Source: Candidatus Yaniella excrementavium
Lineage (GTDB): Bacteria > Actinomycetota > Actinomycetes > Actinomycetales > Micrococcaceae
Assembly (NCBI GenBank): GCA_019115865.1
Contig: DXCT01000101.1
Location: 1 to 64,000 of the forward strand
Reading direction: 5' to 3'
Length of the DNA: 64,000 nucleotides
Each line of letters begins with the position of its first letter. The first letter of the stretch is position 1. A program made the position numbers and the translations under genes. The notes below the pieces were generated by a model, which ran no database searches, was not told the origin of the DNA, and saw nothing but the letters and a program-made list of their open reading frames with translations. Positions 44,442-53,831 of the stretch are shown here, one piece after another.

Positions 44442-45113
44442 TTGAAGACCAAAGTATTAGTGGTTGACGACGATGAAGCGTTAGCCGAAATGATCGGTAT
44501 CGTGCTGAACAACGATGGTTTCGAAACCTATTTTTGTTACGACGGCGGTCAGGCAAATGACATGTACCGCAGTGTGCGCCCTGATCTGGTGCTGCTCGAT
44601 CTGATGTTGCCGGGCAAAGACGGTATCGATATTTTGCGTGAACTGCGTAGAGAATCTGACACGCCGGTGGTTATGTTAACCGCAAAATCTGAAACCGCCG
44701 ACGTGGTGCGCGGACTCGAAGCCGGTGCAGACGATTATGTGCCCAAGCCTTTCAAACCCGCAGAATTGGTGGCTCGCGTGCGGGCTCGCTTGCGCGAAAC
44801 CGATACCAAGGATTCTGAAACCCTTCAGATTTCAGATTTGACCATCGACGTTGCCGGGCACGAAGTGAGTCGCGATGGTGTTTCATTGAGCCTGACTCCA
44901 TTGGAATTTGATCTCCTGGTAGAACTGGCACGTCGTCCAGGGCAGGTGCTGACACGCGAAGAACTCCTCGAAGAGATCTGGGGTTATCGCCACCAGGGCG
45001 ATGCGCGTTTAGTTAACGTCCACGTGCAGCGATTGCGTGCCAAGGTCGAAAAAGACCCGGACAACCCCGAGGTGATTCTCACCGTGCGTGGCGTCGGATA
45101 TAAAGCCGGCTAG
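44442..45113 (+). CDS. mtrA: Response regulator MtrA (OmpR/PhoB family)
   Basis: About 223 aa. Receiver domain: VLVVDDDEALAEMIG with the acidic pocket, phosphorylation site Asp53 in LVLLDLMLPGKDG, and switch residues in VMLTAKSE and YVPKPFKP. The C-terminal winged helix contains LTPLEFDLLVELARRPGQVL and the recognition region RLVNVHVQRLRAKVE. MtrA controls cell-wall and division genes. The likely start is TTG 44442 (MKTKVLVV), because GGAAGGA is six bases upstream; ATG 44436 sits directly against that motif, and ATG 44409 would add eleven residues. mtrB follows three bases after the stop. Confidence 0.94.
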   Translation: MKTKVLVVDDDEALAEMIGIVLNNDGFETYFCYDGGQANDMYRSVRPDLVLLDLMLPGKDGIDILRELRRESDTPVVMLTAKSETADVVRGLEAGADDYVPKPFKPAELVARVRARLRETDTKDSETLQISDLTIDVAGHEVSRDGVSLSLTPLEFDLLVELARRPGQVLTREELLEEIWGYRHQGDARLVNVHVQRLRAKVEKDPDNPEVILTVRGVGYKAG

Positions 45114-45116
45114 CTC

Positions 45117-46874
45117 ATGTCCACCGACGTCGTGATTCCCGCCGATCCAACACCCGAAGAACCCAAATCCTCGTGGGGGAAACGGGTGTTCAGTGTGTTT
45201 AAGCGAACTCGTCGCCGATTTGTTCGCGAGTGGGATTCGTCGATGTCACTGCGCACTGCGGTGATAGCTGCAGCAGCCACGATCATTGGCTCGTTGTTTT
45301 TAGCGTTCTTCTTGACCCACCAGATCACAAACGGGCTATTTCAATCGCGCTTCAACCAGGTCCAGGCAGAAGCCAATCATGCCCTGCAACAAACCCGTCA
45401 GGTCTTTGAAAATGCCGCGACCGCTGATGAAGAATCTACCACCTCGTTGGTTGCTGATACGCTGCGCCAGCTCACTACCGATGAGACAGCGTTCGCACGA
45501 GATTTTCTATTAGTACCACTTGAAGAGGATGACAACCTCTATGTCGGGTCGATGAGTTCCGGTGGGGCAACAGAGCAACTTATTACCGACGACCTGGCGC
45601 GGCAGGTGTCGTCTGGCAGCGGCATCTACTACCAGTCGATCTCATTACCTGATGCCGGGTCAACGCAGCCCGGCTTGGCTTTCGGTACCCAAGTCGTTTT
45701 GCCACCGGGTGGCTATTATGCGCTGTACTTTATCTATGACCTTTCCGATGTACAGGCCACGATCGATTACCTGATGAACGTGCTGCTGGTGGCCGGCGTT
45801 GGGCTATTGGTCATCAATATCGGTATCGCACTGTGGGTTACACGTTCGGTAGGTAAACCTATCCAGCAGGCTGCACAAACCGCCGAATGGTTGTCATCAG
45901 GCGACCTCTCGGTACGAATGGACGTTAAACGAACAGACGAGATCGGCTCGTTGTCCGAGTCATTCAATAAGATGGCCGACAATATTCAAGATCAAATTAC
46001 TCAGCTAGCCGACCTGTCACAAATCCAGCAGCGTTTCGTTTCCGATGTATCCCACGAATTGCGAACACCTTTGACCACGGTTCGCATGGCCTCTGAAGTG
46101 CTCTATGAATCGCGCAATGAGTTGGATCCGGTGCTACGACGTTCCACGGAACTCATGCACCACCAGGTCGAGCGGTTCCAAGCGCTGTTAGCCGACCTTC
46201 TAGAGATCTCACGGTTTGATGCCGGTGCAGCAGAAGTAACGTTGGAGAAAACCGATCTGCTGCACCTGGTTGCCGACGTTGCTTTGACTGCCCAGCCACT
46301 GGCTGATGAGACAGATACGCTGCTGTCGATTGTAACCAAGGGGGATTCATTTACCGCCGAGGTCGACTCTCGACGAATCGAGCGCATCTTGCGCAATCTG
46401 GTGAATAACGCGATTGAGCACGGGGAATCACAACCCGTTGACGTCATACTCGAAGGTGACGACACTTCAGTATCGATCGTGGTTCGTGACCACGGCATGG
46501 GAATGAGTGAAGCCCACCTCGAACACGTCTTTGATCGGTTCTGGCGTGCCGATCCGGCGCGCACCAGAACCACCGGCGGCTCGGGTCTTGGCTTGGCTAT
46601 CGCTGTGGAAGACACCCGCCTGCACAACGGCAGCATCGACGCCTGGGGTAAACCCTCACAAGGTTCGGCGTTCCGGGTAACACTTCCAAGAATATCCGGA
46701 ACCGTTGTTTCAGGCTCCATACCACTACCATTGCCTCCGGAATATGACCGAGCCAAACGCATTGCGCCCCGCGATGTAGATGCTGTGGATCCCGATGACG
46801 CCGCCTCGCAGTCCGCAGTATTCAACCGGATCACCGAACAGCATCTGTACCAACCCAGGGACGAGCAATCATGA
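45117..46874 (+). CDS. mtrB: Sensor histidine kinase MtrB
   Basis: A 585-aa kinase and partner of MtrA. Cytoplasmic N-terminus, TM1 (about 50-70, AVIAAAATIIGSLFLAFFL), an extracytoplasmic sensor domain to about 220, TM2 (LLVAGVGLLVINIGIALWV), HAMP, and a HisKA domain with the phospho-accepting His313 in VSDVSHELRTPLTTVR. The ATPase domain shows N box LRNLVNNAIEH, G1 VVRDHGMGM, F box FDRFWRADPAR and G2 TGGSGLGLAIA. It overlaps lpqB by four bases, the usual mtrA-mtrB-lpqB operon. Confidence 0.95.
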   Translation: MSTDVVIPADPTPEEPKSSWGKRVFSVFKRTRRRFVREWDSSMSLRTAVIAAAATIIGSLFLAFFLTHQITNGLFQSRFNQVQAEANHALQQTRQVFENAATADEESTTSLVADTLRQLTTDETAFARDFLLVPLEEDDNLYVGSMSSGGATEQLITDDLARQVSSGSGIYYQSISLPDAGSTQPGLAFGTQVVLPPGGYYALYFIYDLSDVQATIDYLMNVLLVAGVGLLVINIGIALWVTRSVGKPIQQAAQTAEWLSSGDLSVRMDVKRTDEIGSLSESFNKMADNIQDQITQLADLSQIQQRFVSDVSHELRTPLTTVRMASEVLYESRNELDPVLRRSTELMHHQVERFQALLADLLEISRFDAGAAEVTLEKTDLLHLVADVALTAQPLADETDTLLSIVTKGDSFTAEVDSRRIERILRNLVNNAIEHGESQPVDVILEGDDTSVSIVVRDHGMGMSEAHLEHVFDRFWRADPARTRTTGGSGLGLAIAVEDTRLHNGSIDAWGKPSQGSAFRVTLPRISGTVVSGSIPLPLPPEYDRAKRIAPRDVDAVDPDDAASQSAVFNRITEQHLYQPRDEQS

Positions 46875-48565
46875 GATTGGTTCGACTGTTCCGACTTATC
46901 ATTGCTGGTTTAGCGACCTCGGGTTTGGTCGTCGGTTGTGCCAGCCTCCCACAATCCGGTCAGATTGGTGAATCAGATCAGCAAGCAAACGTAGATCAAA
47001 ATGTGGCTTACACGTTCAACCCTGCAGGGCCGGCACAGGATGCCACCGCGACGTCGGTGATCAATGGTTTCATTTTAGCAGCGACCGGTATCCAAGGAGA
47101 TTTTTCCACGGCTCGTGAGTTTTTGACAGATGAAGCCGCAGAAACGTGGGATCCTACCGCCAAGACCACTATTTACACCGGGCGACCCATCGTAGATGCC
47201 AAGGAGGGGGACCAATACAGCGTTGAGTTATCATCCGTGGGGACCTTGGATGAGGCTGGTGTATTGGAACTGGCCGACGACGGGGCGACACAGAACTTCG
47301 AATTTAGTCTCGTACAGGTTGATGGTCAGTGGCGAATTGATGAGCTCCCAGATGGTATTAACCTTGACTCGGCACAATTCCGGGCGCTGTTCAATACCCA
47401 GACGCTCTACTTTTACGATCCCACGTACACGTATGCGGTGCCAGATGTTCGGTGGATGCTCAATACCTCAGATCAAACCGCCACCATTGTGCAGGCGCTA
47501 CTTGAGGGGCCGGCAGACTATCTTGACGGCGCCGTAGTTTCCGCCTTTGATCAGGATGCAGAACTGTTTCGCGATATCGTACCCGTCTCGACGTCAACCG
47601 CCCAGGTAGACCTGACGGATGAGACATTCGCCGACACATCAGAACTCACGCGGCATCGGATGCAACAACAACTGGAGCTGGCCCTGCAGCGATATCCCGG
47701 GGTCTCAGACGTTTCCATGACCAGAGAACGATCCATGATTGATCTCGATGAAGCACCCGCGGAATTTACGCCGGCCGATAGCACCGTTACCACCGGCAAC
47801 ACTCAGATTGGTGTGCACTCGGAGACACAACAACTAGTAGCCTACGAAGCGAATTCGACCAGCACCATGGACGGTTTTCCAAACGTGGCAAATTTGGAAC
47901 CAGCTGATCCTACGATGAACCGACAACGAAATACAGCAGCCTTTCTTAATGCTGACCGGGACACCCTCTATGCAGCCAATGATGCAACGCAGTCCTATGA
48001 AATCGCTACCGGTACTGATCTCATCGCACCGTCGATGGACGTCCATGACTGGGTTTTTTCGGTAACCGATGGCAACACAATTATTGCGGCGAAAACTTCT
48101 CGTACCGGACAAGTCTTAGAGATCACCCATCCCTGGGCCGGCCAGGACGTCGAGATCACTTCATTGAGCATTTCTCCCGAAGGCACTCGAGCAGCAATCG
48201 TCGTCAAACCTGAAGATGAGCCAGCCGAACTTTATCTGACCGGGCTGATCCGAGACGAGCAAGGCCAGCCCCAAGCGTTGGGGAACACATTCAAATTACA
48301 AGCCGATGAGCCGCCCAATACCGTGGCATGGTATTCGACGGCAGAAGTGCTGGCTGGGCGCGTGTCCAACCGGGATCGTGTTGAACTTGAGCTCTTGGGC
48401 TTCAGCGGACCGTCAGTCAATTTCAAACCCATGTTGGGAATGGTGAATTTCTCTACCGGGGCCGGCAATGTCTATGCTGAAACAGAAGACAATGTCTATC
48501 TTCGAGTCGGAAATAACTGGCGAGCACAGCCCGACGCCCCCACGCAACTGTCGTATCCGGGCTGA
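46871..48565 (+). CDS. lpqB: Lipoprotein LpqB
   Basis: A 564-aa envelope lipoprotein that interacts with the MtrB sensor in actinobacteria. The signal peptide ends in the lipobox VVGC (about residue 24). A first domain (about 50-190) is followed by a GerMN domain (about 190-310, including EGPADYLDGAVVSAF), then a beta-propeller-like C-terminal region. ATG 46871 overlaps the mtrB stop (ATGA). The length is standard. Confidence 0.93.
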   Translation: MRLVRLFRLIIAGLATSGLVVGCASLPQSGQIGESDQQANVDQNVAYTFNPAGPAQDATATSVINGFILAATGIQGDFSTAREFLTDEAAETWDPTAKTTIYTGRPIVDAKEGDQYSVELSSVGTLDEAGVLELADDGATQNFEFSLVQVDGQWRIDELPDGINLDSAQFRALFNTQTLYFYDPTYTYAVPDVRWMLNTSDQTATIVQALLEGPADYLDGAVVSAFDQDAELFRDIVPVSTSTAQVDLTDETFADTSELTRHRMQQQLELALQRYPGVSDVSMTRERSMIDLDEAPAEFTPADSTVTTGNTQIGVHSETQQLVAYEANSTSTMDGFPNVANLEPADPTMNRQRNTAAFLNADRDTLYAANDATQSYEIATGTDLIAPSMDVHDWVFSVTDGNTIIAAKTSRTGQVLEITHPWAGQDVEITSLSISPEGTRAAIVVKPEDEPAELYLTGLIRDEQGQPQALGNTFKLQADEPPNTVAWYSTAEVLAGRVSNRDRVELELLGFSGPSVNFKPMLGMVNFSTGAGNVYAETEDNVYLRVGNNWRAQPDAPTQLSYPG

Positions 48566-48625
48566 TATCCACAGAACTGCCGCCGTGGGGCCCAACACTT
48601 GGATGTATTTGGGAATACTGAGCGT

Positions 48626-49393
48626 ATGCAGTCACTTTTGCACACCCTGGATGTTTTGGCCACGTCTCCTGCCGCCAGAAAAATTGCCCGTGCCTGGCGA
48701 GGTATGTCGAATCTCTTGATACCAAACCCATGTGTGTTGTGTGCCTGGGATGACTCCGTGAAACACCAACTGTGCACCCGCTGTACCCAGTTGCTCAAAC
48801 GTCAGCACGCCCAGGTGATGCAGGCGCAAGACTTTGCTGACGCCCTACCACTCAACATGGTCACGGGCCTGGCCCTGCCGGTCTTTGCGTCGTCCTTCTA
48901 CACCCCGGAAATGTCGAAGTTGCTGCTTCGCTTCAAAGACCACCAGCGTGTCAAAGCCGCAGGCTTTCTGCAGCCGATCGTCTATCGAACACTGCAGCAC
49001 GCTGCCGACACCCTGGGCTACTCCTCCTACCGGGTCGTCCCCATCCCTGCTTCCGGCGCAAGTATAAGAAAACGAGGTTACAATCCGGTCGTAGCGATGT
49101 CGCCCAGAATAATCCCGCCGAGGATGCGCTATGACGTTGCAACTCTGAAAACCCGGTGGCACCTCTTTAGCCGCTCGTCACATGCCGGTACCGGCATGCA
49201 GTCTCGACGTGATAATTCCCGTAAGAAATTTCGGGTGGCGCGCCGTCATAGTCCACCGGCAGAGCCAGTAATACTCGTCGATGACGTCCTGACCACGGGA
49301 GCCACGCTCGCCGCAGCGACGAGAACGCTGGAAGCTGTGGGTTTCGATGTTGTCGCCGCGGTCGTGGCATCAACCGTGATGCCGCGGAATTAG
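48626..49393 (+). CDS. ComF-family phosphoribosyltransferase-like protein
   Basis: About 255 aa. An N-terminal zinc-finger-like stretch (NPCVLCAWDDSVKHQLCTRCTQLL) precedes a PRT-fold domain with VVPIPASGASIRKRGYNPV and the PRPP loop VILVDDVLTTGATLAAA. In Bacillus ComF supports DNA uptake; here no other competence gene is present. The start is ATG 48626, or TTG 48599 which adds nine residues; neither has a clear ribosome site. The position between lpqB and hpf is conserved in actinobacteria. Confidence 0.88.
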   Translation: MQSLLHTLDVLATSPAARKIARAWRGMSNLLIPNPCVLCAWDDSVKHQLCTRCTQLLKRQHAQVMQAQDFADALPLNMVTGLALPVFASSFYTPEMSKLLLRFKDHQRVKAAGFLQPIVYRTLQHAADTLGYSSYRVVPIPASGASIRKRGYNPVVAMSPRIIPPRMRYDVATLKTRWHLFSRSSHAGTGMQSRRDNSRKKFRVARRHSPPAEPVILVDDVLTTGATLAAATRTLEAVGFDVVAAVVASTVMPRN

Positions 49394-49573
49394 TTGCCTG
49401 AAGCACTCAAAAATCAGTATTCAATGAAATGTTCTAGAACGTAGCACCAGAACTTATCGTTCAGGCATCCACCAGGTACCATGGGGATGACCCAGCGTAG
49501 GCGGTGAGGCAAAGCGATTCACGTGTTGTTTCACCGCTGACTTTATTGCACTAAGTACTACGAGGAGGATTTG

Positions 49574-50251
49574 ATGGCTTTAGACATCAATTACCTGGCC
49601 CGCGATACAGATCTTACGGACGACTTCCGTACCTATGTTGAAGAGAAATTCGACAAGATCTCGTCATTGACCGAACAAGCACAGCGTCTGGAGGTCAAAC
49701 TCGTTTCCCGTGAATCACATACCGGGGCCTCTGGTTTGGTTACCGCAGAGCTTACACTGCATTCACCTCGTAACGTGGTCCGTTCCGAAGCGAATGATAA
49801 TGATAAACAGATAGCGTTCGACCACGCATTCGCTCGACTACAAGAGCGTCTTCGTCGGCTACGTGAACGTGCAAAGAGCGGTCGACGTCGTCCATCAGTG
49901 CAAGAATTGACACAGAATTTTGCGCCGGTCCCTTCCGATGTCTCGTTGGTTGAAGAAGTACTTGAGCAACAAGCCGCAGAAGCTCAAGAACAGGCAGAAC
50001 AAGAACGCTTGGAACAAAACGGCGATATTCCGGTGACGATTCGTCAGAAAATATTCCCAACCCAAAAAATGACTCTCGACGACGCCATTGACAATATGGA
50101 GCTGGTGGGCCACGATTTCTACCTCTTTATCGATGAAGAATCAGAGTTACCATCCGTTGCATACCGACGTCGTGGTTGGTCCTACGGCGTGATCGCCATG
50201 GGCGAGGAAGAATCTGAGACGGTACGTGATTATCGTCAAGCTGAAGCCTAA
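49574..50251 (+). CDS. hpf: Long-form ribosome hibernation-promoting factor (HPF/RaiA)
   Basis: 225 aa. The N-terminal 105 residues form the S30AE domain (INYLARDTDLTDDFRTYVEEKFDKIS...). After an acidic, Glu/Gln-rich linker, the C-terminal domain (VTIRQKIFPTQKMTLDDAIDNMELVGHDFYLF, read in two parts) makes this the long form that dimerises 70S ribosomes to 100S. A strong GAGGAGG precedes ATG 49574. A 7-bp inverted repeat (GCGGTGA 49501-49507, TCACCGC 49531-49537) lies in its leader. Confidence 0.94.
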   Translation: MALDINYLARDTDLTDDFRTYVEEKFDKISSLTEQAQRLEVKLVSRESHTGASGLVTAELTLHSPRNVVRSEANDNDKQIAFDHAFARLQERLRRLRERAKSGRRRPSVQELTQNFAPVPSDVSLVEEVLEQQAAEAQEQAEQERLEQNGDIPVTIRQKIFPTQKMTLDDAIDNMELVGHDFYLFIDEESELPSVAYRRRGWSYGVIAMGEEESETVRDYRQAEA

Positions 50252-50267
50252 AGCTCAGTGCTAAAGT

Positions 50268-50299
50268 ATGATGCCCCATCGGCAACGGTGGGGCATCAT
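50268..50299 (+). terminator. Strong GNRA-capped hairpin after hpf
   Basis: Two 14-base arms (50268-50281 and 50286-50299) pair fully with a single G-U wobble around a GCAA tetraloop. No T-run follows, so it may be a terminator that relies on other factors, or a processing or stability element between hpf and secA. Confidence 0.6.
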
Positions 50300-50406
50300 G
50301 TATGTGAAGACCTTTCAGTTTGGCAAGTGCACAGACTTGCGACGTAGACTGTCAAGAGTGTGCGGTAACACCGCCAAGAGTCGAAGATTTCGGGAGAAAA
50401 AGACAC

Positions 50407-53154
50407 GTGGCATCATTTATTGAACGGATTTTGCGAACCGGTGAGAAGCGGACCCTCAAACGGTTGTGGCAATACGCAGACGCCGTGAACATGGTAGAAG
50501 ATGACTTCGCTGCGCTCTCAGACGCTGAGCTACGTGCCGAGACAGATTCGTTTAAACAACAAATTGCCGACGGTGTAAGTCTCGATGCGTTACTTCCTGA
50601 GGCATTTGGCGCTGTTCGTGAGGCCGCTTCTCGTACCGTAGGGTTGCGCCACTTTGATGTGCAGCTGATGGGCGGGGCCGCGCTGCATGAGGGCCGGATC
50701 GCCGAAATGAAGACCGGTGAGGGTAAAACATTGGTGGCTACTGCACCGGCATACCTTAACGCACTCTCCGGCGAAGCCGTGCATATTGTGACCGTTAACG
50801 ACTACCTCGCTGAGTACCAGTCTGAACTCATGGGCCGTATCTTCCGGTTCCTCGGTATGGAAACCGGCGTGATCTCCTCTGGTCTCCCGCCATCACAGCG
50901 CAAAGCTCAATACGATGCAGATATTACCTATGGCACCAACAACGAGTTTGGTTTCGACTACCTACGGGACAACATGGTCATGTCGAAAAACGACATGGTC
51001 CAACGCGGACATGGTTTTGCGATCGTCGACGAGATTGATTCGATTCTCATTGACGAAGCCCGCACCCCGCTGATTATCTCCGGGCCAGCCCAAGGCGACG
51101 TATCTGGTTGGTATTCCCAGTTCGCAAAACTTGCACCGAGACTCAAGCGCGACACCGATTATGAAATCGATGAAAAGAAGCGCACCGTTTCTGTACTGGA
51201 ACACGGGATAGACAAGGTCGAAGATTGGCTTGGTATAGATAACCTCTACGAGTCTGCCAATACACCGCTTATCGGGCACTTAAATAATGCCATCCGCGCC
51301 AAAGAGCTCTTTCAACGCGGCAAAGAATATGAACTCATCGACGGGGAAATTCGCATCGTCGATGAGCACACGGGCCGCATGTTGCCTGGTCGCCGGCTTT
51401 CTGATGGCCTGCATCAGGCAATTGAAGCCAAGGAGAAGGTCAAGGTTCATGCTGAAAACCAGACGCTAGCGTCGGTGACCCTGCAGAACTACTTCAGAAA
51501 ATACACAAAACTTTCGGGCATGACCGGTACCGCCGAGACTGAAGCAGCAGAATTCATGTCCACATATGAACTTGGTGTTGTACCTATTCCAACCCACAAA
51601 GAGGTTCAACGTGTTGATCGGCAAGACCTGGTTTACAAACACGAAAAAGCGAAATTTGCTGCTGTCATTGAAGATGTGGCAGAACGTCACAAGAATAAGC
51701 AGCCGGTGCTCATCGGTACGACGTCGGTGGAAAAATCGGAGTATGTTTCGAAACTGCTGGCTAAAGAAGGCATTAGGCATGAAGTTTTGAACGCTAAAAA
51801 TTATGCTCGCGAGGCTGCCATTATTGCCGATGCGGGTCGACCGGGTGCGGTGACCGTTGCGACGAACATGGCCGGTCGCGGTACAGACATCATTCTTGGT
51901 GGTAACGCGGAGTTCGCAGCCGTTGCTGAAATGAATCGCAGGGGTCTTGATCCTGAAGAGCATCCTGAGGAATATGAAAAGGTGTGGTCCGAGGTCTTCG
52001 CGCAAGCTCAGGCGGACACTGAACAAGAACGTGAAGCCGTTAAGGAAAGTGGCGGACTGTACGTTTTAGGTACTGAGCGTCACGAATCTCGTCGTATCGA
52101 TAATCAGCTACGTGGCCGTTCGGGCCGTCAAGGGGATCCAGGGGAGTCGCGGTTCTACCTGTCTATGACCGACGATCTGTTGCGACTGTTCAACGCTGGT
52201 ATGGCCCAGCGTGTTATGGGTATGAGCAATTTCCCGGACGATATGCCGCTTGAAGCCAAGATGGTGACCAAGGCGATCGAACGTGCACAGGCGACCGTTG
52301 AGGAGCGAAACACCCAGCAGCGCAAAGACGTGCTGAAGTACGACCAGGTCATGAACTCTCAACGTGAAGCAATTTACAACGACCGGATCCAGATCCTCGA
52401 AGGAGAAGACCTCCAGAGCAGGATAGAGGACTTTATTGAAGACTCTGTCTCCGACATCGTTGATGATGCATATCAGCTCGACAAGCATGAAGAACTTGAT
52501 GCAGATCAGCTGTGGCAGAATCTGCGCGGGCTCTACCCTGTGTCGCTTACACAAGAGGACATGGAAGAGGAGTTCGGATCACTTTCAAGGATCAAACCGG
52601 AAGAACTCAAACGAGAATTCATCTCCGATGCCAAAGTGCTCTACGGATTACGTGAAGAGGACTTCGGGGAGGAACTGATGCGTGATCTTGAGCGCCGCGT
52701 GCTGTTGGAATCCATTGGTCAGAAGTGGCAAGAGCACTTGTATGAGATGGACTACCTGCGTGAAGGTGTTGGACTGCGTGCAATGGCACAGCGTGATCCG
52801 CTAGTCGAGTACCAGCGCGAAGGACACACGATGTTCCAATCTATGATGCAAGCAGTACGCGAAGACGCAGTCTATAAGCTCTTCAACGTCCAATTCCGGA
52901 AACCTGAAGTAAAAGCTGGATCTTCGTTGCCCGGGGTTGCCGGTGACTTTTCGAAGATCGCGAACTTTGGCAATCAGCAACAGCAGCCGTTGCAATACTC
53001 AGGTCCTTCTGCTGCAGCACCGGGCACGGCTGTCACCCAGACTCGCGCTGCCGATGGCCAGACCGTCAAACAACCTCAAAAATCTCGAGAAGAGCGCAAG
53101 GCAGATGAGCGTGCAGCGCGCAAGGCTGCCAAGAAAGCTCGGAAGAATTCCTAA
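50407..53154 (+). CDS. secA: Preprotein translocase ATPase SecA
   Basis: The 915-aa motor that pushes unfolded preproteins through SecYEG. Motifs: Walker [17 protein letters not shown]-type [26 protein letters not shown], and [14 protein letters not shown] of the second motor domain. The C-terminal tail is Lys/Arg/Ala-rich ([20 protein letters not shown]) and lacks the zinc-binding CxCx8CH motif of E. coli SecA, as usual for actinobacterial SecA1. The start is GTG 50407 ([14 protein letters not shown]), which matches family N-termini; an upstream in-frame start at 50320 would add an unlikely 29-residue cysteine-rich stretch. The stop shares four bases (CTAA) with the convergent gene. Confidence 0.96.
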   Translation: MASFIERILRTGEKRTLKRLWQYADAVNMVEDDFAALSDAELRAETDSFKQQIADGVSLDALLPEAFGAVREAASRTVGLRHFDVQLMGGAALHEGRIAEMKTGEGKTLVATAPAYLNALSGEAVHIVTVNDYLAEYQSELMGRIFRFLGMETGVISSGLPPSQRKAQYDADITYGTNNEFGFDYLRDNMVMSKNDMVQRGHGFAIVDEIDSILIDEARTPLIISGPAQGDVSGWYSQFAKLAPRLKRDTDYEIDEKKRTVSVLEHGIDKVEDWLGIDNLYESANTPLIGHLNNAIRAKELFQRGKEYELIDGEIRIVDEHTGRMLPGRRLSDGLHQAIEAKEKVKVHAENQTLASVTLQNYFRKYTKLSGMTGTAETEAAEFMSTYELGVVPIPTHKEVQRVDRQDLVYKHEKAKFAAVIEDVAERHKNKQPVLIGTTSVEKSEYVSKLLAKEGIRHEVLNAKNYAREAAIIADAGRPGAVTVATNMAGRGTDIILGGNAEFAAVAEMNRRGLDPEEHPEEYEKVWSEVFAQAQADTEQEREAVKESGGLYVLGTERHESRRIDNQLRGRSGRQGDPGESRFYLSMTDDLLRLFNAGMAQRVMGMSNFPDDMPLEAKMVTKAIERAQATVEERNTQQRKDVLKYDQVMNSQREAIYNDRIQILEGEDLQSRIEDFIEDSVSDIVDDAYQLDKHEELDADQLWQNLRGLYPVSLTQEDMEEEFGSLSRIKPEELKREFISDAKVLYGLREEDFGEELMRDLERRVLLESIGQKWQEHLYEMDYLREGVGLRAMAQRDPLVEYQREGHTMFQSMMQAVREDAVYKLFNVQFRKPEVKAGSSLPGVAGDFSKIANFGNQQQQPLQYSGPSAAAPGTAVTQTRAADGQTVKQPQKSREERKADERAARKAAKKARKNS

Positions 53155-53795
53155 CCAATCTCGAATGCAGTCACTTTCCAACGCTCCCGGCGTAGACTGA
53201 GACGCATTGCGACTGCGCGTGCGCGCTGACCAACGCGGATGGTCATGGAGGTTTCCCAATCTCCATTTTCGCGTGCCTCAGCGCGGACTGCGATGGGAGT
53301 AATCGAGGGCACTGAAGTAACTCCCGGTTTATTGCACTTTGCTACAAGGTGGTTTCCGCTCACGGTACGTTCAACCCGGGCACGCAGTTTCTGGAATAGT
53401 TCCATCTCTATCCAAGAACTGAGCTGCCTGAATGGACGTATTCCAAGTTCAGCTTCAACAAAAGCAGCGGCTATCGTCTGCGTCATCTTTTTGATCGCTT
53501 CGCGCTGTTCAACGTGCCAGCGATCAGCAACCTGCGGTTCACCAGGTTTATGTAGTGAAACGACATTGGACCGTGTGTGGTGTGTGCGACGCAGCTGTTG
53601 TGGAGCGTATTCGTCTGCAGGATCGGTCAATGGTAATGCAAGCTGGGGTCTTTGGACAGTAGCAAGGAGATCAGGGCGTGATACTTGACGAATGGTCAGT
53701 TTCTGTTCAGGAACGGATCTTAAGTGTCTCGTTGCTGTCGTATCGCTGGTGTCTTCGGGTTCTAGGTGTAGTGGTTCAGGCAGTGCAGTTGACAT
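53151..53795 (-). CDS. Rv3235-like (DUF6459) protein
   Basis: 214 aa. The N-terminal half is variable and probably disordered. The C-terminal half has the family pattern [33 protein letters not shown] and a final beta segment [22 protein letters not shown]. Homologues lie next to secA in many actinobacteria and have no established function. GAGGATAAAGC precedes ATG 53795. It follows the LysM gene on the same strand after about 36 bases, so these two are probably one operon. Confidence 0.85.
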   Translation of the reverse strand: MSTALPEPLHLEPEDTSDTTATRHLRSVPEQKLTIRQVSRPDLLATVQRPQLALPLTDPADEYAPQQLRRTHHTRSNVVSLHKPGEPQVADRWHVEQREAIKKMTQTIAAAFVEAELGIRPFRQLSSWIEMELFQKLRARVERTVSGNHLVAKCNKPGVTSVPSITPIAVRAEARENGDWETSMTIRVGQRARAVAMRLSLRRERWKVTAFEIG

Positions 53796-53831
53796 GCTTT
53801 ATCCTCATTTCGTGTGAAGGTACTGAGTGAT

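Noticed and set aside
49431-49440. Perfect 10-base palindrome GTTCTAGAAC upstream of hpf, considered as a LexA box
   Set aside because: Half-sites are in the opposite order from the actinobacterial SOS box (GAAC...GTTC), and hpf is not a typical SOS gene.
50320-50406. Longer N-terminus for SecA containing three cysteines
   Set aside because: The family N-terminus begins at GTG 50407; the 29 extra residues do not look like SecA and carry no ribosome site.
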